A stretch of 64,000 nt of DNA from JAGTVG01 sp964543195. GTDB lineage: Bacteria; Bacteroidota; Bacteroidia; Cytophagales; Cyclobacteriaceae. The notes beneath the pieces were generated by a model. That model saw only the letters and a list, made by a program, of their open reading frames with translations, did not search any database and had not been told where the DNA came from. Where the stretch lies: the NCBI GenBank assembly GCA_964543195.1, contig CAZIXF010000010.1:38597-102596 (forward strand), in the 5' to 3' direction. Shown here one piece after another: positions 26,740-35,656 of this stretch (positions are counted from its first letter, which is position 1; every line of letters starts with the position of its first letter). The position numbers and the translations under genes were made by a program.

Positions 26740-27537
26740 TTATTGATTGCTCTGATTATAATATTTCAGAGCCTGCCCCATATGCTTGTTTAGATCTTCA
26801 ATACGGGTATCCGGGTGAGGGTGGGTAGACAGGAATTCGGGCGGACGTTGTCCTCCCTCCGCATTCATCCTTTTCCAGAATACCGGTGCCCCTCTTGGAT
26901 CATAACCTGCCATTGCCATAAAATATAATCCAAGTTCGTCAGCCTCCGATTCATGTAATCTCGAATAGGGAAGCATCAATCCCACCTGTGCGCCAACACC
27001 AAAAGCTGCCATGGCAAGATTGCGTGTCATTTCAGGTTCGCTTTCAAGGGCTTCGGAAAGTGCCACCCCCCCCAGATTAACCAGTAATCCCTGCGACATC
27101 CTTTCATTTCCGTGTTTCGCTATGGCATGAGCTATTTCGTGCCCCATTACTACCGCCACACCGTTATCATCCCGACAAATGGGCATGATCCCTTCGAAAA
27201 ATGCGATCTTTCCTCCCGGCACGGCAAAGGCATTTACCTGTTCCGAATTCAGCACCTTGTATTCCCAATTGTAATTTTTAATTCTATTGGCAAGGTTATG
27301 CTGAGCCAGGTATTGTTCTACTGCCTGTGTGATGCGTAAACCTACCCGGTTGATCTGTGCTATATATTGCTGATTACTGGAGATTCCCTGCTCATTTACA
27401 ATTTCCTGGTAACTGTCTATCCCCAGTGTGATCATCTCGGCAGAAGGAATTAACGTCATTTGCTTGCGGTCGGTAATCGGTACCCGGGTACAGGCGACCA
27501 GAACAAGAACAAAGGCAAATAAGATTATCTTTTTCAT
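26740..27537 (-). CDS. M48-family zinc metalloprotease, lipoprotein
   Basis: 265 residues. A lipoprotein signal (KKIILFAFVLVLVAC, lipobox LVAC) places it in the envelope. The catalytic motif is GHEIAHAIAKHGNERM (HExxH), and the third zinc ligand is in ESEADELG about 60 residues later. 'PGGKIAFFEG' and 'STHPHPDTRIEDL' are also typical of M48 proteins. E. coli relatives LoiP and BepA take part in outer-membrane protein quality control, and a similar role is likely. It is divergent from the YihY/BrkB gene; the 72 bases between are AT-rich. Confidence 0.92.
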   Translation of the reverse strand: MKKIILFAFVLVLVACTRVPITDRKQMTLIPSAEMITLGIDSYQEIVNEQGISSNQQYIAQINRVGLRITQAVEQYLAQHNLANRIKNYNWEYKVLNSEQVNAFAVPGGKIAFFEGIMPICRDDNGVAVVMGHEIAHAIAKHGNERMSQGLLVNLGGVALSEALESEPEMTRNLAMAAFGVGAQVGLMLPYSRLHESEADELGLYFMAMAGYDPRGAPVFWKRMNAEGGQRPPEFLSTHPHPDTRIEDLNKHMGQALKYYNQSNQ

Positions 27538-27609
27538 GGTTTTTTAAAATCAAAATAATTAAATTCTTGACATAATTTATATAAAATTTTATCAATTAAA
27601 CCAATAAAG

Positions 27610-28512
27610 ATGCAGATTTTAAGGGATACCTGGCTTGTTTTACGCAGTGCCTTCAAAAAGTATCTGCAGGATGATCCAAGCCGTTTGGCAAGCCAGATAG
27701 CCTTTTATGCCATGTTTGCTATGGCGCCTGTATTGTTCGTTATCATCTCAGTACTGGGAATTTTGATGGGGGAGAAAGAGATCAGCTCCAGGGTATATAC
27801 TGAATTAAACGAACTGCTGGGAACCCAGGGTACTGAATATGTAAAAGGAATGGTTAACAACTTTCAAAGCCGGGATCGTGGGGTAATAGGTACGATCATT
27901 GGCGGGGTTATATTTATTCTTGCCAGCACTACGTTTTTTACCATAGTTCAGAAAACCCTTAATTATATCTGGAGGGTAAAAGCAAAACCTAAATCCAATC
28001 TTTTGAGGTCCTTACTCGACAGGTTGATTTCTTTCGGGATGATCCTGCTCCTCGGGGCGATCCTGATGGTATCCATATTGATCGATGCCGTAGTAGGAAT
28101 CGCCGGTGATTATATCAGGGAAGTGATGCCGCAGGTATGGGGGGTCCTGGTGATCTTCATCAATCAGATCCTTTCTCTCGGTATTATCACGGTAGCTTTT
28201 GCCTTTGTTTTTAAATTTCTCCCCGATGTGAGAATAAAATGGAGGGTGACCTGGATCGGGGCATTAATTACCGGCTTACTGTTCCATGGCGGAAAGGAAT
28301 TGATCGGATTTGCCCTGGGTCAAAGTAATATCGGAGTACTCTATGGCGCTGCCGGTTCCCTGGTATTGATATTGATGTGGGTGTTTTATTCTTCGTTCAT
28401 ATTCCTTCTTGGTGCCGAGATCACCCAGCAGTACGCATTGAAGTTCGACCGGGATATTGTTCCTAAGGACTATGCCGTTAAAATCGAGATCACGGAAATT
28501 GAAGAAGAATAA
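27610..28512 (+). CDS. YihY/BrkB-family inner membrane protein
   Basis: 300 residues with about six transmembrane segments. Family patterns: 'DDPSRLASQIAFYAMFAMAPVLFVIISVLG' near 20-55, 'VIGTIIGGVIFILASTTFFTIVQKTLNYIW', 'FKFLPDVRIKWRVTWIGALITGLLFHGGKELIGFAL' and 'YGAAGSLVLILMWVFYSSFIFLLGAEI'. Despite old labels (ribonuclease BN, virulence factor BrkB) the molecular role of this family is unsettled. The C-terminus is a short acidic tail. It is convergent with the CNNM-type gene, 22 bases between stops. Confidence 0.9.
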   Translation: MQILRDTWLVLRSAFKKYLQDDPSRLASQIAFYAMFAMAPVLFVIISVLGILMGEKEISSRVYTELNELLGTQGTEYVKGMVNNFQSRDRGVIGTIIGGVIFILASTTFFTIVQKTLNYIWRVKAKPKSNLLRSLLDRLISFGMILLLGAILMVSILIDAVVGIAGDYIREVMPQVWGVLVIFINQILSLGIITVAFAFVFKFLPDVRIKWRVTWIGALITGLLFHGGKELIGFALGQSNIGVLYGAAGSLVLILMWVFYSSFIFLLGAEITQQYALKFDRDIVPKDYAVKIEITEIEEE

Positions 28513-28534
28513 AGAAGAAATTACCCTGATTATA

Positions 28535-29581
28535 TTATTCTAAATCGATTCCTCTTCTCCTGGCTCTCTGTTTCCATTTTTCCCTCGCGGCCTTCTGCAG
28601 GTCCTCCAGTGTATCCATTTCATCAATTATTTCAGTTCCCAGAATAGTTTCAATTACATCCTCCATGGTTACGATTCCTTCCGTTCCACCGTATTCATCC
28701 ACTGCAAGGGCTATATGTTCATTGTTATCCATTAATATCCTGTATAATTCGGGAATAGGTAATTTGGAGGATACTATGGGTATCTCCCTTGTCAGGGACT
28801 TTATTTTTTTATTGGTATTGCCCTTTATGATCTCTTCCAGTATCTCGTCTTTAAGTACATATCCTGTGATGTTGTCAATATGACCATTGTATACCGGGAT
28901 CCTGGAATACAGAATGTCTGGTTTCAATTCATAAAAAGATTTAATGGTCTTATTTTGCTCAGCAGCAAACATTACCATGCGGGGTGTCATGATATCTTCT
29001 GTTTTCACCAGGTGATAATTGGCGATATTCTTAATGATCTTGGACTCGATCTTTTTGATAACTCCTTCCTTTTCACCGGCTTCGACCAGTGCTGAAAACT
29101 CTGAAAGATTAAGAACACTGCGTTTTTCTCCCTTGTTCAAATATTTGGTGATCACCTGGCTCAGGATAATAAAAGGGTAAAGTACGATGAGCAGTATATT
29201 GATGATGTGAACAGCAGCCGGTGTAAGCTGCCTCCAGTAATTTGCTCCAATGGTCTTGGGAATGATCTCGGAGAGAAAGAGGATCAAAAGCGTGAGTACC
29301 ACAGAAGTCAGGGTGAGGTATTTCTCTCCCCAGAGGATCTGTGCCTGTGCACCTACGCCTACGGCACCGGCTGTATGTGCGAAAGTATTCAGTGTAAGTA
29401 TGGCAGCAAGTGGCTTGTCAATATTATCCTTAAATTTTTTAAGCCTTTTGGCATACCCTTTTTCTTCTTCCAGTTTAACGGTGATATGAAGGGGTGTGAC
29501 ACTGAGTATCACGGCTTCCAGTATGGAACAAAGAAACGAAAATGCAAGAGCTATTAATAAATATATTATCAATAATGTCAT
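28535..29581 (-). CDS. CNNM/DUF21-type membrane protein with CBS pair, lacking the CorC domain
   Basis: 348 residues. N-terminal DUF21 domain with three to four transmembrane segments ('SFLCSILEAVILSVTPLHI', 'NTFAHTAGAVGVGAQAQILWG', 'SEIIPKTIGANYWRQLTP'), then a CBS pair (about 190-310; 'DIMTPRMVMFAAEQ', 'VDEYGGTEGIVTMEDVIETILG'). Many relatives continue into a CorC/HlyC domain of about 80 residues, but this protein stops shortly after the CBS pair with a basic tail (KWKQRARRR). The family is linked with Mg2+ or other divalent cation transport. About 200 bases with no recognisable gene separate it from glgP. Confidence 0.9.
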   Translation of the reverse strand: MTLLIIYLLIALAFSFLCSILEAVILSVTPLHITVKLEEEKGYAKRLKKFKDNIDKPLAAILTLNTFAHTAGAVGVGAQAQILWGEKYLTLTSVVLTLLILFLSEIIPKTIGANYWRQLTPAAVHIINILLIVLYPFIILSQVITKYLNKGEKRSVLNLSEFSALVEAGEKEGVIKKIESKIIKNIANYHLVKTEDIMTPRMVMFAAEQNKTIKSFYELKPDILYSRIPVYNGHIDNITGYVLKDEILEEIIKGNTNKKIKSLTREIPIVSSKLPIPELYRILMDNNEHIALAVDEYGGTEGIVTMEDVIETILGTEIIDEMDTLEDLQKAAREKWKQRARRRGIDLE

Positions 29582-29777
29582 AATACGGAAACGAAACTCT
29601 GTCTAAAATATAGTAAAAAAATTGGAATCATGTATGAAATACGGGAATCAGATCAGTGGCATTGGTTTACCGGTAACCGGTTCAGGTCTGTAAGCATGAT
29701 ATTCGGTTCGTTCATTGCCAGAGCAAGCTCTGAAGGTAGTGGAGCGGCTGCTTTTCCCGAGATGATCCCAGTCGCCA

Positions 29778-32321
29778 TCAATGATCAGGAAACCCGAGTT
29801 TTATATCGGTGGCATTGCGGGGATTGTATTCAGGCACTTCAACCTTGGTAGTTTTTATCCCCCAGATATCTTCATTATATTCCCGGATGGTACGGTCACT
29901 TGAAAATTTACCGGTGCGGGCCACATTAAGTATCGACATCTTTGTCCACAGATCCTGATCCCCGAAGGTTTTACTGACTTTATCCTGGCAGTCTATATAG
30001 GATTGATAATCGGCCAGCAGCATGTATGGATCATCGTGAAGAAGGGAATCGGCCAGTGGCCGGAACAGGGATTTATTATCGGGAGAAAAATAGCCGGCAG
30101 AAATCATATCCAGGACTTTTTTCAGTGATGGATTGGACACGTAATATTCCTGGGGATTGTATCCGGTATTTTTTTTCTCCTCCACTTCCTCTGACGTAAG
30201 TCCGAAAAGGAAGAAGTTCTCCTCACCAACCTCTTCCCGTATCTCGATGTTGGCTCCGTCAAGGGTGCCGATGGTTAATGCCCCGTTCATAGAAAATTTC
30301 ATGTTGCCGGTCCCGGAGGCTTCTTTCCCGGCCAGTGATATCTGTTCGGAGAGATCGGCAGCGGGATATACCACCTGACTGTTGGTTACATTATAGTCGG
30401 GAAGGAATACCACCTTTATGCGGCCTCCGATATCTGCATCATGGTTTATGATATCTTTTACCGAATTGATCAGTTTGATGATGAGCTTTGCCATAAAGTA
30501 TCCCGGGGCTGCCTTTCCGCCAAATATAAATGTTCTGGGCACCACATCAAGATCTGGATTTTCCTTGATCCTGTTATACAGGGTAATGATATGCAGCACG
30601 TTAAGATGTTGCCGTTTGTATTCATGAATTCGCTTTACCTGGATATCAAAGAGGGAATCCGGATCCACTTTAATATTCAGTTTATTGAGAATATGATGGG
30701 CAAGTTTAACCTTCACTTCTTTCTGGGAAGCCCTCCATTGCTTGTGAAATGACCGGTCACCGGCATATTTTTCCAGTTTTTTCAGCTGGTAAAGATCTTT
30801 CACCCATTTATTCCCGATTTTATCGGTTATCAGGCGGGTTAATCCCGGATTATTCAAAACCATCCACCTTCTGGGGGTCACCCCATTGGTTTTATTGCTG
30901 AATTTTTCCGGCCAGAGATCATAAAAATCATGCATCAGCTTCCGGGTGAGCAGTTTGGTATGAAGTGCTGCCACTCCATTAATGGCATGACTTCCAACAC
31001 AGGCCAGGTGGGCCATCCGTACGTATCTTTCGCCACTTTCATCAAAGATCGACAGGCGACTGACCCGTTCATTATCGTGAGGATAACGTTTTTTTACCTG
31101 TTCGAGAAAACGATGATTGATCTCATATATAATTTCCATATGACGGGGCAAAAGATGGCCAAACATACCTACAGGCCATTTTTCCAGCGCTTCAGGAAGC
31201 AGGGTATGGTTGGTGAAACTGAAGGTTTTCTGGGTTATATTCCAGGCTTTTTCCCAGACCATTTCGTGTTCATCCAGCAAGATCCTCATCAACTCAGGTA
31301 TGGCGACGGCGGGATGTGTGTCGTTCAATTGTACAGCGTATTTTTTATGAAAATTTTCAAGTTTGTTGCCCCTTTTCAGGTGAATTTTGATCATATCCTG
31401 AAGGGAACAGGAAACAAAAAAATACTGTTGCTCAAGTCTGAGCTGTTTCCCGCTTACCGGTTCATCGTTTGGATACAGTACTTTGGATATGTTTTCCGAA
31501 ATAATTTTATCATCTACTGCTCCATAATGATCCCCTGTATTAAAACTCTGAAAATCGAATGCTTCGTAAGCTTCTGCTTTCCACAATCTCAGGTTGGCTG
31601 CCGTATTGGTATTATATCCCAGAACGGGGGTGTCGTAGGGTACCCCCTTTACGATCTTTTCAGGCATCCATTCTACCTTATAGTCACCCTTTTCATTATG
31701 ATAAGAACGTGTATGGCCACCGAATTTAACCTGAAAAGAATCTTCAAGCCGGGCAACCTCCCAGGGATTACCATGCCGGAGCCATTTATCGGTTATTTCC
31801 ACCTGCCATCCATCACGGATCTCCTGGTCGAATATGCCAAATTCATACCGTATTCCATATCCGATCGCAGGGATGTCCAATGTAGCCATCGAGTCCAGAA
31901 AACAGGCTGCCAGCCTTCCCAGTCCACCGTTACCCAAACCCGGCTCCTCTTCCTGTGCCATCAGCTCCTCTATATCGAGACCCAGCTCGTTCATCGCGTT
32001 TTTAACCTGGTCATACAAGCCCATATTGATCAGGTTATTTCCCAGGTGGGGGCCCATCAGGAACTCAGCGGACAGGTAACAGACCATTTTTTCATTTTTT
32101 TCCATATAAGTATCCTGCGTTTTGAGCCAGCGGTGCAGGAGCCTGTCGCGAACGGTATAAGCCAGCGCCATATAATAGTCGTTACGCGTGGCAAAAGAAG
32201 GCGTTTTCCCCTGGATATAAAAAAGGTTATCGAGGAAGGCTCTTTTAATGGTTTCAGTTTCAATCCCTGTCCTGTCGTCTTCGACCAGGATGTTGGATCG
32301 GGCAGAGGACTTGTCGCTCAT
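29778..32321 (-). CDS. glgP: Glycogen/starch/alpha-glucan phosphorylase
   Basis: 847 residues, full length for the family. It releases glucose 1-phosphate from the non-reducing ends of glycogen or maltodextrins in the cytoplasm. The pyridoxal-phosphate Lys is Lys675 in 'EASGTGNMKFSMNGALTIGTLDGANIEI'. Also present are 'YLSAEFLMGPHLGNNLINM', 'GNGGLGRLAACFLDSMATL' and 'YEFGIFDQEI'. The regulatory N-terminus of animal enzymes is absent. It stands alone here, with no glgB/glgC. Just upstream are a near-consensus TATTTTTTG and a ten-base palindrome CTTGATCAAG (32359-32368), then a palindromic repeat array. Glucose 1-phosphate it makes could feed GalU. Confidence 0.95.
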   Translation of the reverse strand: MSDKSSARSNILVEDDRTGIETETIKRAFLDNLFYIQGKTPSFATRNDYYMALAYTVRDRLLHRWLKTQDTYMEKNEKMVCYLSAEFLMGPHLGNNLINMGLYDQVKNAMNELGLDIEELMAQEEEPGLGNGGLGRLAACFLDSMATLDIPAIGYGIRYEFGIFDQEIRDGWQVEITDKWLRHGNPWEVARLEDSFQVKFGGHTRSYHNEKGDYKVEWMPEKIVKGVPYDTPVLGYNTNTAANLRLWKAEAYEAFDFQSFNTGDHYGAVDDKIISENISKVLYPNDEPVSGKQLRLEQQYFFVSCSLQDMIKIHLKRGNKLENFHKKYAVQLNDTHPAVAIPELMRILLDEHEMVWEKAWNITQKTFSFTNHTLLPEALEKWPVGMFGHLLPRHMEIIYEINHRFLEQVKKRYPHDNERVSRLSIFDESGERYVRMAHLACVGSHAINGVAALHTKLLTRKLMHDFYDLWPEKFSNKTNGVTPRRWMVLNNPGLTRLITDKIGNKWVKDLYQLKKLEKYAGDRSFHKQWRASQKEVKVKLAHHILNKLNIKVDPDSLFDIQVKRIHEYKRQHLNVLHIITLYNRIKENPDLDVVPRTFIFGGKAAPGYFMAKLIIKLINSVKDIINHDADIGGRIKVVFLPDYNVTNSQVVYPAADLSEQISLAGKEASGTGNMKFSMNGALTIGTLDGANIEIREEVGEENFFLFGLTSEEVEEKKNTGYNPQEYYVSNPSLKKVLDMISAGYFSPDNKSLFRPLADSLLHDDPYMLLADYQSYIDCQDKVSKTFGDQDLWTKMSILNVARTGKFSSDRTIREYNEDIWGIKTTKVEVPEYNPRNATDIKLGFPDH

Positions 32322-32424
32322 TGGAGTAAATTTCGCTTATGGGTATTCAAAAAATATTCTTGATCAAGTTAGATAAAAAATCAGGGATTTTCACAAGCCT
32401 GGGAGGAGAATTTTTTCGGGGATG

Positions 32425-32710
32425 AAAACTCATCGTATGACTCCAAGTCATCCTAATCCAAAACTCATCGTATGACTCCAAGTCATCCTAATCCAAAACT
32501 CATCGTATGACTCCAAGTCATCCGATGAGTAAAATAAATTAAAATAAATTCCAAAACTCTCCGTATGACTCCAAGTCATCCTAATCCAAAAAACTCTCCG
32601 TATGACTCCAAGTCATCCTAATCCAAAACTCATCGTATGACTCCAAGTCATACGATGAGTAAGATAAATTCCGGGAACTCATTCTATGAATCTAGAGTCA
32701 TCCGGTGAGT
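32425..32710. repeat. Array of palindromic repeats, 35-base unit
   Basis: Seven copies of a unit carrying the small hairpin ATGACT-CCA-AGTCAT. Units 1 and 2 (32425-32459, 32460-32494) are identical 35-mers; unit 3 (32495-32530) ends instead in CGATGAGT so it closes a near-perfect long hairpin; then an AT-rich spacer, two units with CTCTCCG in place of CTCATCG, a perfect 33-base palindrome (32628-32660; 15-base arms ACTCATCGTATGACT, loop CCA), another AT-rich spacer and a degenerate palindrome (32678-32710). The array fills most of the 410-base interval between the coiled-coil gene's end and glgP's start, both leftward. It may end or attenuate transcription into glgP, or be a REP-type mobile repeat. 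Confidence 0.9.
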
Positions 32711-32731
32711 GATTAATTGAGCATAGTTTAT

Positions 32732-34105
32732 TTAACTTTCGAAATTCTTCCTGACCTCTATGGCTTCCAGGGCCTTATCCCTGGTAATTTTCTGCTGGTC
32801 GAATTTCCGTAATACCTCCATCCTGGTCGACACTTCGATAGATTTTGGGATGGAACATTCGTTACATCGTGTCATTTTGATCCTGAGGATCAGCCGATCA
32901 TCATCGTCAAGTGTACGGATAGTCCGCCCATAATCTACGATAAAGTCCTTTATGTCCTGTTCAAAATGAGGATAGAGTTCTTCAATGGCTTCTTTTCTTT
33001 TTTCAGAGTTCACTTTTTCCTCACCAAGTACAGGCATGTAATACAGGTTGCCTTCCACGTAGGAAGAGTAGGTTTTTATATTGTAGATCACGCCAAATCC
33101 CTCCAGCACCTCATACGAAGGTGTGCCGTCGGTAAAAAAAGTGTTGGATAATTTCGGGCTGTAATACTGCTTGAAGATGCTGGCAAACATTTCAAGGTCG
33201 GCAGCCCGCTTTTCAGGCTCCTTCTTTTTAACAGCAACCCTCTCCTTGAATTCATCCAGAGTAATTTTGCCTGATTTATAAGCCGTGATATCCTTCTTCG
33301 ACACTTCTATGGAAAGTCCGTTTGGCTGGTCATCTTCGGATTCCTCGTCGCCACCCAGGCTGGTCCAGACAAAATTTTCATACGGGGATTCCTGTTTGAT
33401 CCTGATCCTGTCTTCAGGTTTTAGTTGTCCTATGAGATCGGCATAATCGGCGAGAAAGGTGATCATGGCCTTTTCCATGCCTTTATTCCTGACGGCCATC
33501 TCTTCTCCCCAGGTTTCCATTCCTTTTTCCATTTCCTGTTCCGCAATTACCATTTCCTCTTTCATCTTTTTCATTTCTTCAGCCTGTGCTTTTTGAGCTT
33601 CTTTCAATTCTTTTTGTGCCTGGTTAAGTTCATCCTGTGCCTGTTTCAATGCTTCCTGGTCCTGATCCTGCTCGCGACGGGCGCGTTCCATATCTCTTTC
33701 CGCCCGCTCCAGGTCTCTCTGGGCCCGCTCGAGATCCCTCCGGGCCCGCTCAACATCTCCCTGAACTCTTACTCTTTCCAGGTTGCCTTCATCCTTTTCA
33801 ATGACCAGGGTAGTACCCTTATCGTCAATAGTTTCCATTATCACTCTTGGTGCTTTAATTTTGGGTGGCGGAACATGAAAATACACATAGTGCCTGGGTA
33901 TGGTAAATATTACCCCATATCCTTCCACATAGTTTGCTTCAATCCCTCTACCGGGGATATGACTGTCCATCTCATTCTTCATCAGGGTTGCCAGGATATT
34001 TTTGGCTACTTCAAGATCCCGTTCCATTCTTTCCTCATCAATGGACTGGGCGACCAGATACTGGCTTCCCATCATCACCACGAGTACAAACACTAACTTT
34101 TTCAT
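32732..34105 (-). CDS. Exported coiled-coil protein in an ECF sigma operon
   Basis: 457 residues from the ATG at 34105 (an upstream start at 34132 would precede the signal peptide and is unlikely). Signal peptide KKLVFVLVVMMGSQYLVAQS; a globular part with 'EGYGVIFTIPRHYVYFHVPPP'; a long charged coiled coil (about 115-215) made of near-repeats of 'ERARRDLERAQRDLERAERD'; then a second globular part with a related pattern, 'EGFGVIYNIKTYSSYVEGNLYYMP'. The two globular parts look like a duplicated domain split by the coiled coil. Two Cys (CNEC) lie near the C-terminus. It is the third gene after sigma and anti-sigma, with a 4-base gap. A periplasmic structural or sensing role is inferred; I do not know the family. 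Confidence 0.8.
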   Translation of the reverse strand: MKKLVFVLVVMMGSQYLVAQSIDEERMERDLEVAKNILATLMKNEMDSHIPGRGIEANYVEGYGVIFTIPRHYVYFHVPPPKIKAPRVIMETIDDKGTTLVIEKDEGNLERVRVQGDVERARRDLERAQRDLERAERDMERARREQDQDQEALKQAQDELNQAQKELKEAQKAQAEEMKKMKEEMVIAEQEMEKGMETWGEEMAVRNKGMEKAMITFLADYADLIGQLKPEDRIRIKQESPYENFVWTSLGGDEESEDDQPNGLSIEVSKKDITAYKSGKITLDEFKERVAVKKKEPEKRAADLEMFASIFKQYYSPKLSNTFFTDGTPSYEVLEGFGVIYNIKTYSSYVEGNLYYMPVLGEEKVNSEKRKEAIEELYPHFEQDIKDFIVDYGRTIRTLDDDDRLILRIKMTRCNECSIPKSIEVSTRMEVLRKFDQQKITRDKALEAIEVRKNFES

Positions 34106-34109
34106 TTTA

Positions 34110-34952
34110 TTAATTATTTTGATTATCTGCATTATTTAAGAGGTTGGCCAGCATCTGCTGTGTTTCAAGTTGTTGCTGGTCCTGATCTTCCTTCAGGTTG
34201 ATCATATTCCGCCTGATCAGTCTCATGTCTTCTTCACGCTGTTCCTGAAGATAATCCGAGAACTGGGTGAGGACAGCCTGAAAATATTCCTGCTGCTGAA
34301 CGGTAGCGGTCTGAAGAAAGTCTTTCATGATTTCAGCATTGACGGTTTGTAATTGTTCGAAATACTGTTGAAGTTCATCTTCGGTAACCGTATTGGCTGC
34401 CTGTCTGACCACCGGTCGTTTTTTCTGAGTGGACTCGAGTGATGCAAGTTTGCCGTTAAAACTATCTTCTGTTTCATCCAGCCGGGCCATGATCACGGAG
34501 TTGTTTCTTGCAATCTCATTTTTCACCAGGTTGATAATCTCTTTTTCGGTCAGGCCGTCGTTATCCTCGCCGGTCCGGATTTCCCGGGCATTGAAACCAA
34601 TATACAGGTTGTCATTTTCATAACTTATGGAAAAACGGGTCAGGTAACCCACCACAAAAATGAGCATAATGGAGGCGGCTACCGCTATATAAGGCCTGAA
34701 CATGATCAGGCTTCGACGTTTAAATATGCGGTTCCATCCGAATGAACCATTCCGCCCCCACAGGAAAAAAGGTTCCATCACTTCTTTATCCTCAAGCCGG
34801 GCAAGCCCTTTCCTCAATTTCCTGAATTCGTCCAGTTCTTTTTTCAGCGATGGGTCTTTTTCTATTTCTGTTTCGAAATCAAGCCTTTCCTCTGTTGACA
34901 TTTCGTCGTAGAGATAGGATATAAGTCTGTTTTTCAGTTCTTCAGATTTCAT
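34110..34952 (-). CDS. Membrane anti-sigma factor-like protein
   Basis: 280 residues. A cytoplasmic N-terminal domain of about 75 residues starts like anti-sigma factors (LKNRLISYLYDEMSTEERLDFETEIEKDPSLKKEL), but has no HxxxCxxC zinc motif. One transmembrane segment (about 85-107) follows, then a periplasmic part with a long Gln/Glu-rich helix. It starts 2 bases after the sigma gene, the usual sigma/anti-sigma arrangement. It probably holds the sigma factor at the membrane until an envelope signal frees it. The Gln-rich periplasmic helix may pair with the coiled coil of the next gene's product. Confidence 0.8.
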   Translation of the reverse strand: MKSEELKNRLISYLYDEMSTEERLDFETEIEKDPSLKKELDEFRKLRKGLARLEDKEVMEPFFLWGRNGSFGWNRIFKRRSLIMFRPYIAVAASIMLIFVVGYLTRFSISYENDNLYIGFNAREIRTGEDNDGLTEKEIINLVKNEIARNNSVIMARLDETEDSFNGKLASLESTQKKRPVVRQAANTVTEDELQQYFEQLQTVNAEIMKDFLQTATVQQQEYFQAVLTQFSDYLQEQREEDMRLIRRNMINLKEDQDQQQLETQQMLANLLNNADNQNN

Positions 34953-34954
34953 AT

Positions 34955-35548
34955 TTATACCATTTCCAGTTGTAGTCCGTTATTGATCATAATCTTTTTA
35001 AGGCTGTTAAGCCCGTAATACAATCGTGATTTGGCCGTATTTTCGGATATCCCGAGGGTGTCGGCAATTTCCCGGAATTTCATCCCTTCGTATTCTTTCA
35101 TAATGATCACCGTCTTTTGTTCTTCCGGGATAAGTTTCAGCAGCCGCATCATGATTTCTTCAGTCTCCCTTTGATTATATTCCCTGTCCGGTTTTAAATG
35201 CATTTCTTCTATATTACTGCTTTCGTTGTTCTGAAATATCGAAAACCATGATTTCCTCTTTGCTTTTCGTTCTTCTTCATGACATTGGTTGATCGCGATC
35301 CTGTATAACCAGTATTTAAAGCTTTTAACATCTCTCAGTTTACCGATATGTTCGTATGCAATGATAAAAGTCTTCTGGGTCACCTCCATGGCCATGTCAT
35401 GATCACCGAAATATTTCAAAGACATGTTGTAAATTCTCTTGAACCATAAGCCAACTAGCTTGCCAAAAGCATGATTATCACCCTTTTGTGATTTTTCGAC
35501 CAGGCTTTCACTATGGTTTATGGCAATGTCTCTTAAGGTTTCCGGCAT
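34955..35548 (-). CDS. ECF-type RNA polymerase sigma factor
   Basis: 197 residues. Region 2 ('GKLVGLWFKRIYNMSLKYFGDHDMAMEVTQKTFIIAYEHI', 'FKYWLYRIAINQC') and region 4 ('LIPEEQKTVIIMKEYEGMKFREIADTLGISENTAKSRLYYGLNSLK', a helix-turn-helix) are both clear; region 3 is absent, as in the ECF group. It directs RNA polymerase to a stress or envelope regulon. It heads the three-gene unit with the anti-sigma and coiled-coil genes. Such sigma factors often drive their own operon, but I could not identify a convincing site upstream. Confidence 0.93.
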   Translation of the reverse strand: MPETLRDIAINHSESLVEKSQKGDNHAFGKLVGLWFKRIYNMSLKYFGDHDMAMEVTQKTFIIAYEHIGKLRDVKSFKYWLYRIAINQCHEEERKAKRKSWFSIFQNNESSNIEEMHLKPDREYNQRETEEIMMRLLKLIPEEQKTVIIMKEYEGMKFREIADTLGISENTAKSRLYYGLNSLKKIMINNGLQLEMV

Positions 35549-35656
35549 ATTTCTATGAAGCTTCCGGTTAATAGATGAAGTGAAGTTTGAAAAAGTTTTA
35601 TTAAGTCCGAAGTTTTTTATTCAAAAACTGACCGGTTTAGCAGGAGAGCCTACATT

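Noticed and set aside
29630..29851. 73-residue plus-strand frame downstream of the CNNM-type gene
   Set aside because: It overlaps the end of glgP on the other strand and has no recognisable pattern.
32425..32710. Looks at first like a CRISPR array (regular repeats of about 35 bases)
   Set aside because: The units abut directly with no unique spacers, are palindromic, and the only gaps between them are AT-rich strings; no cas genes are in the window.
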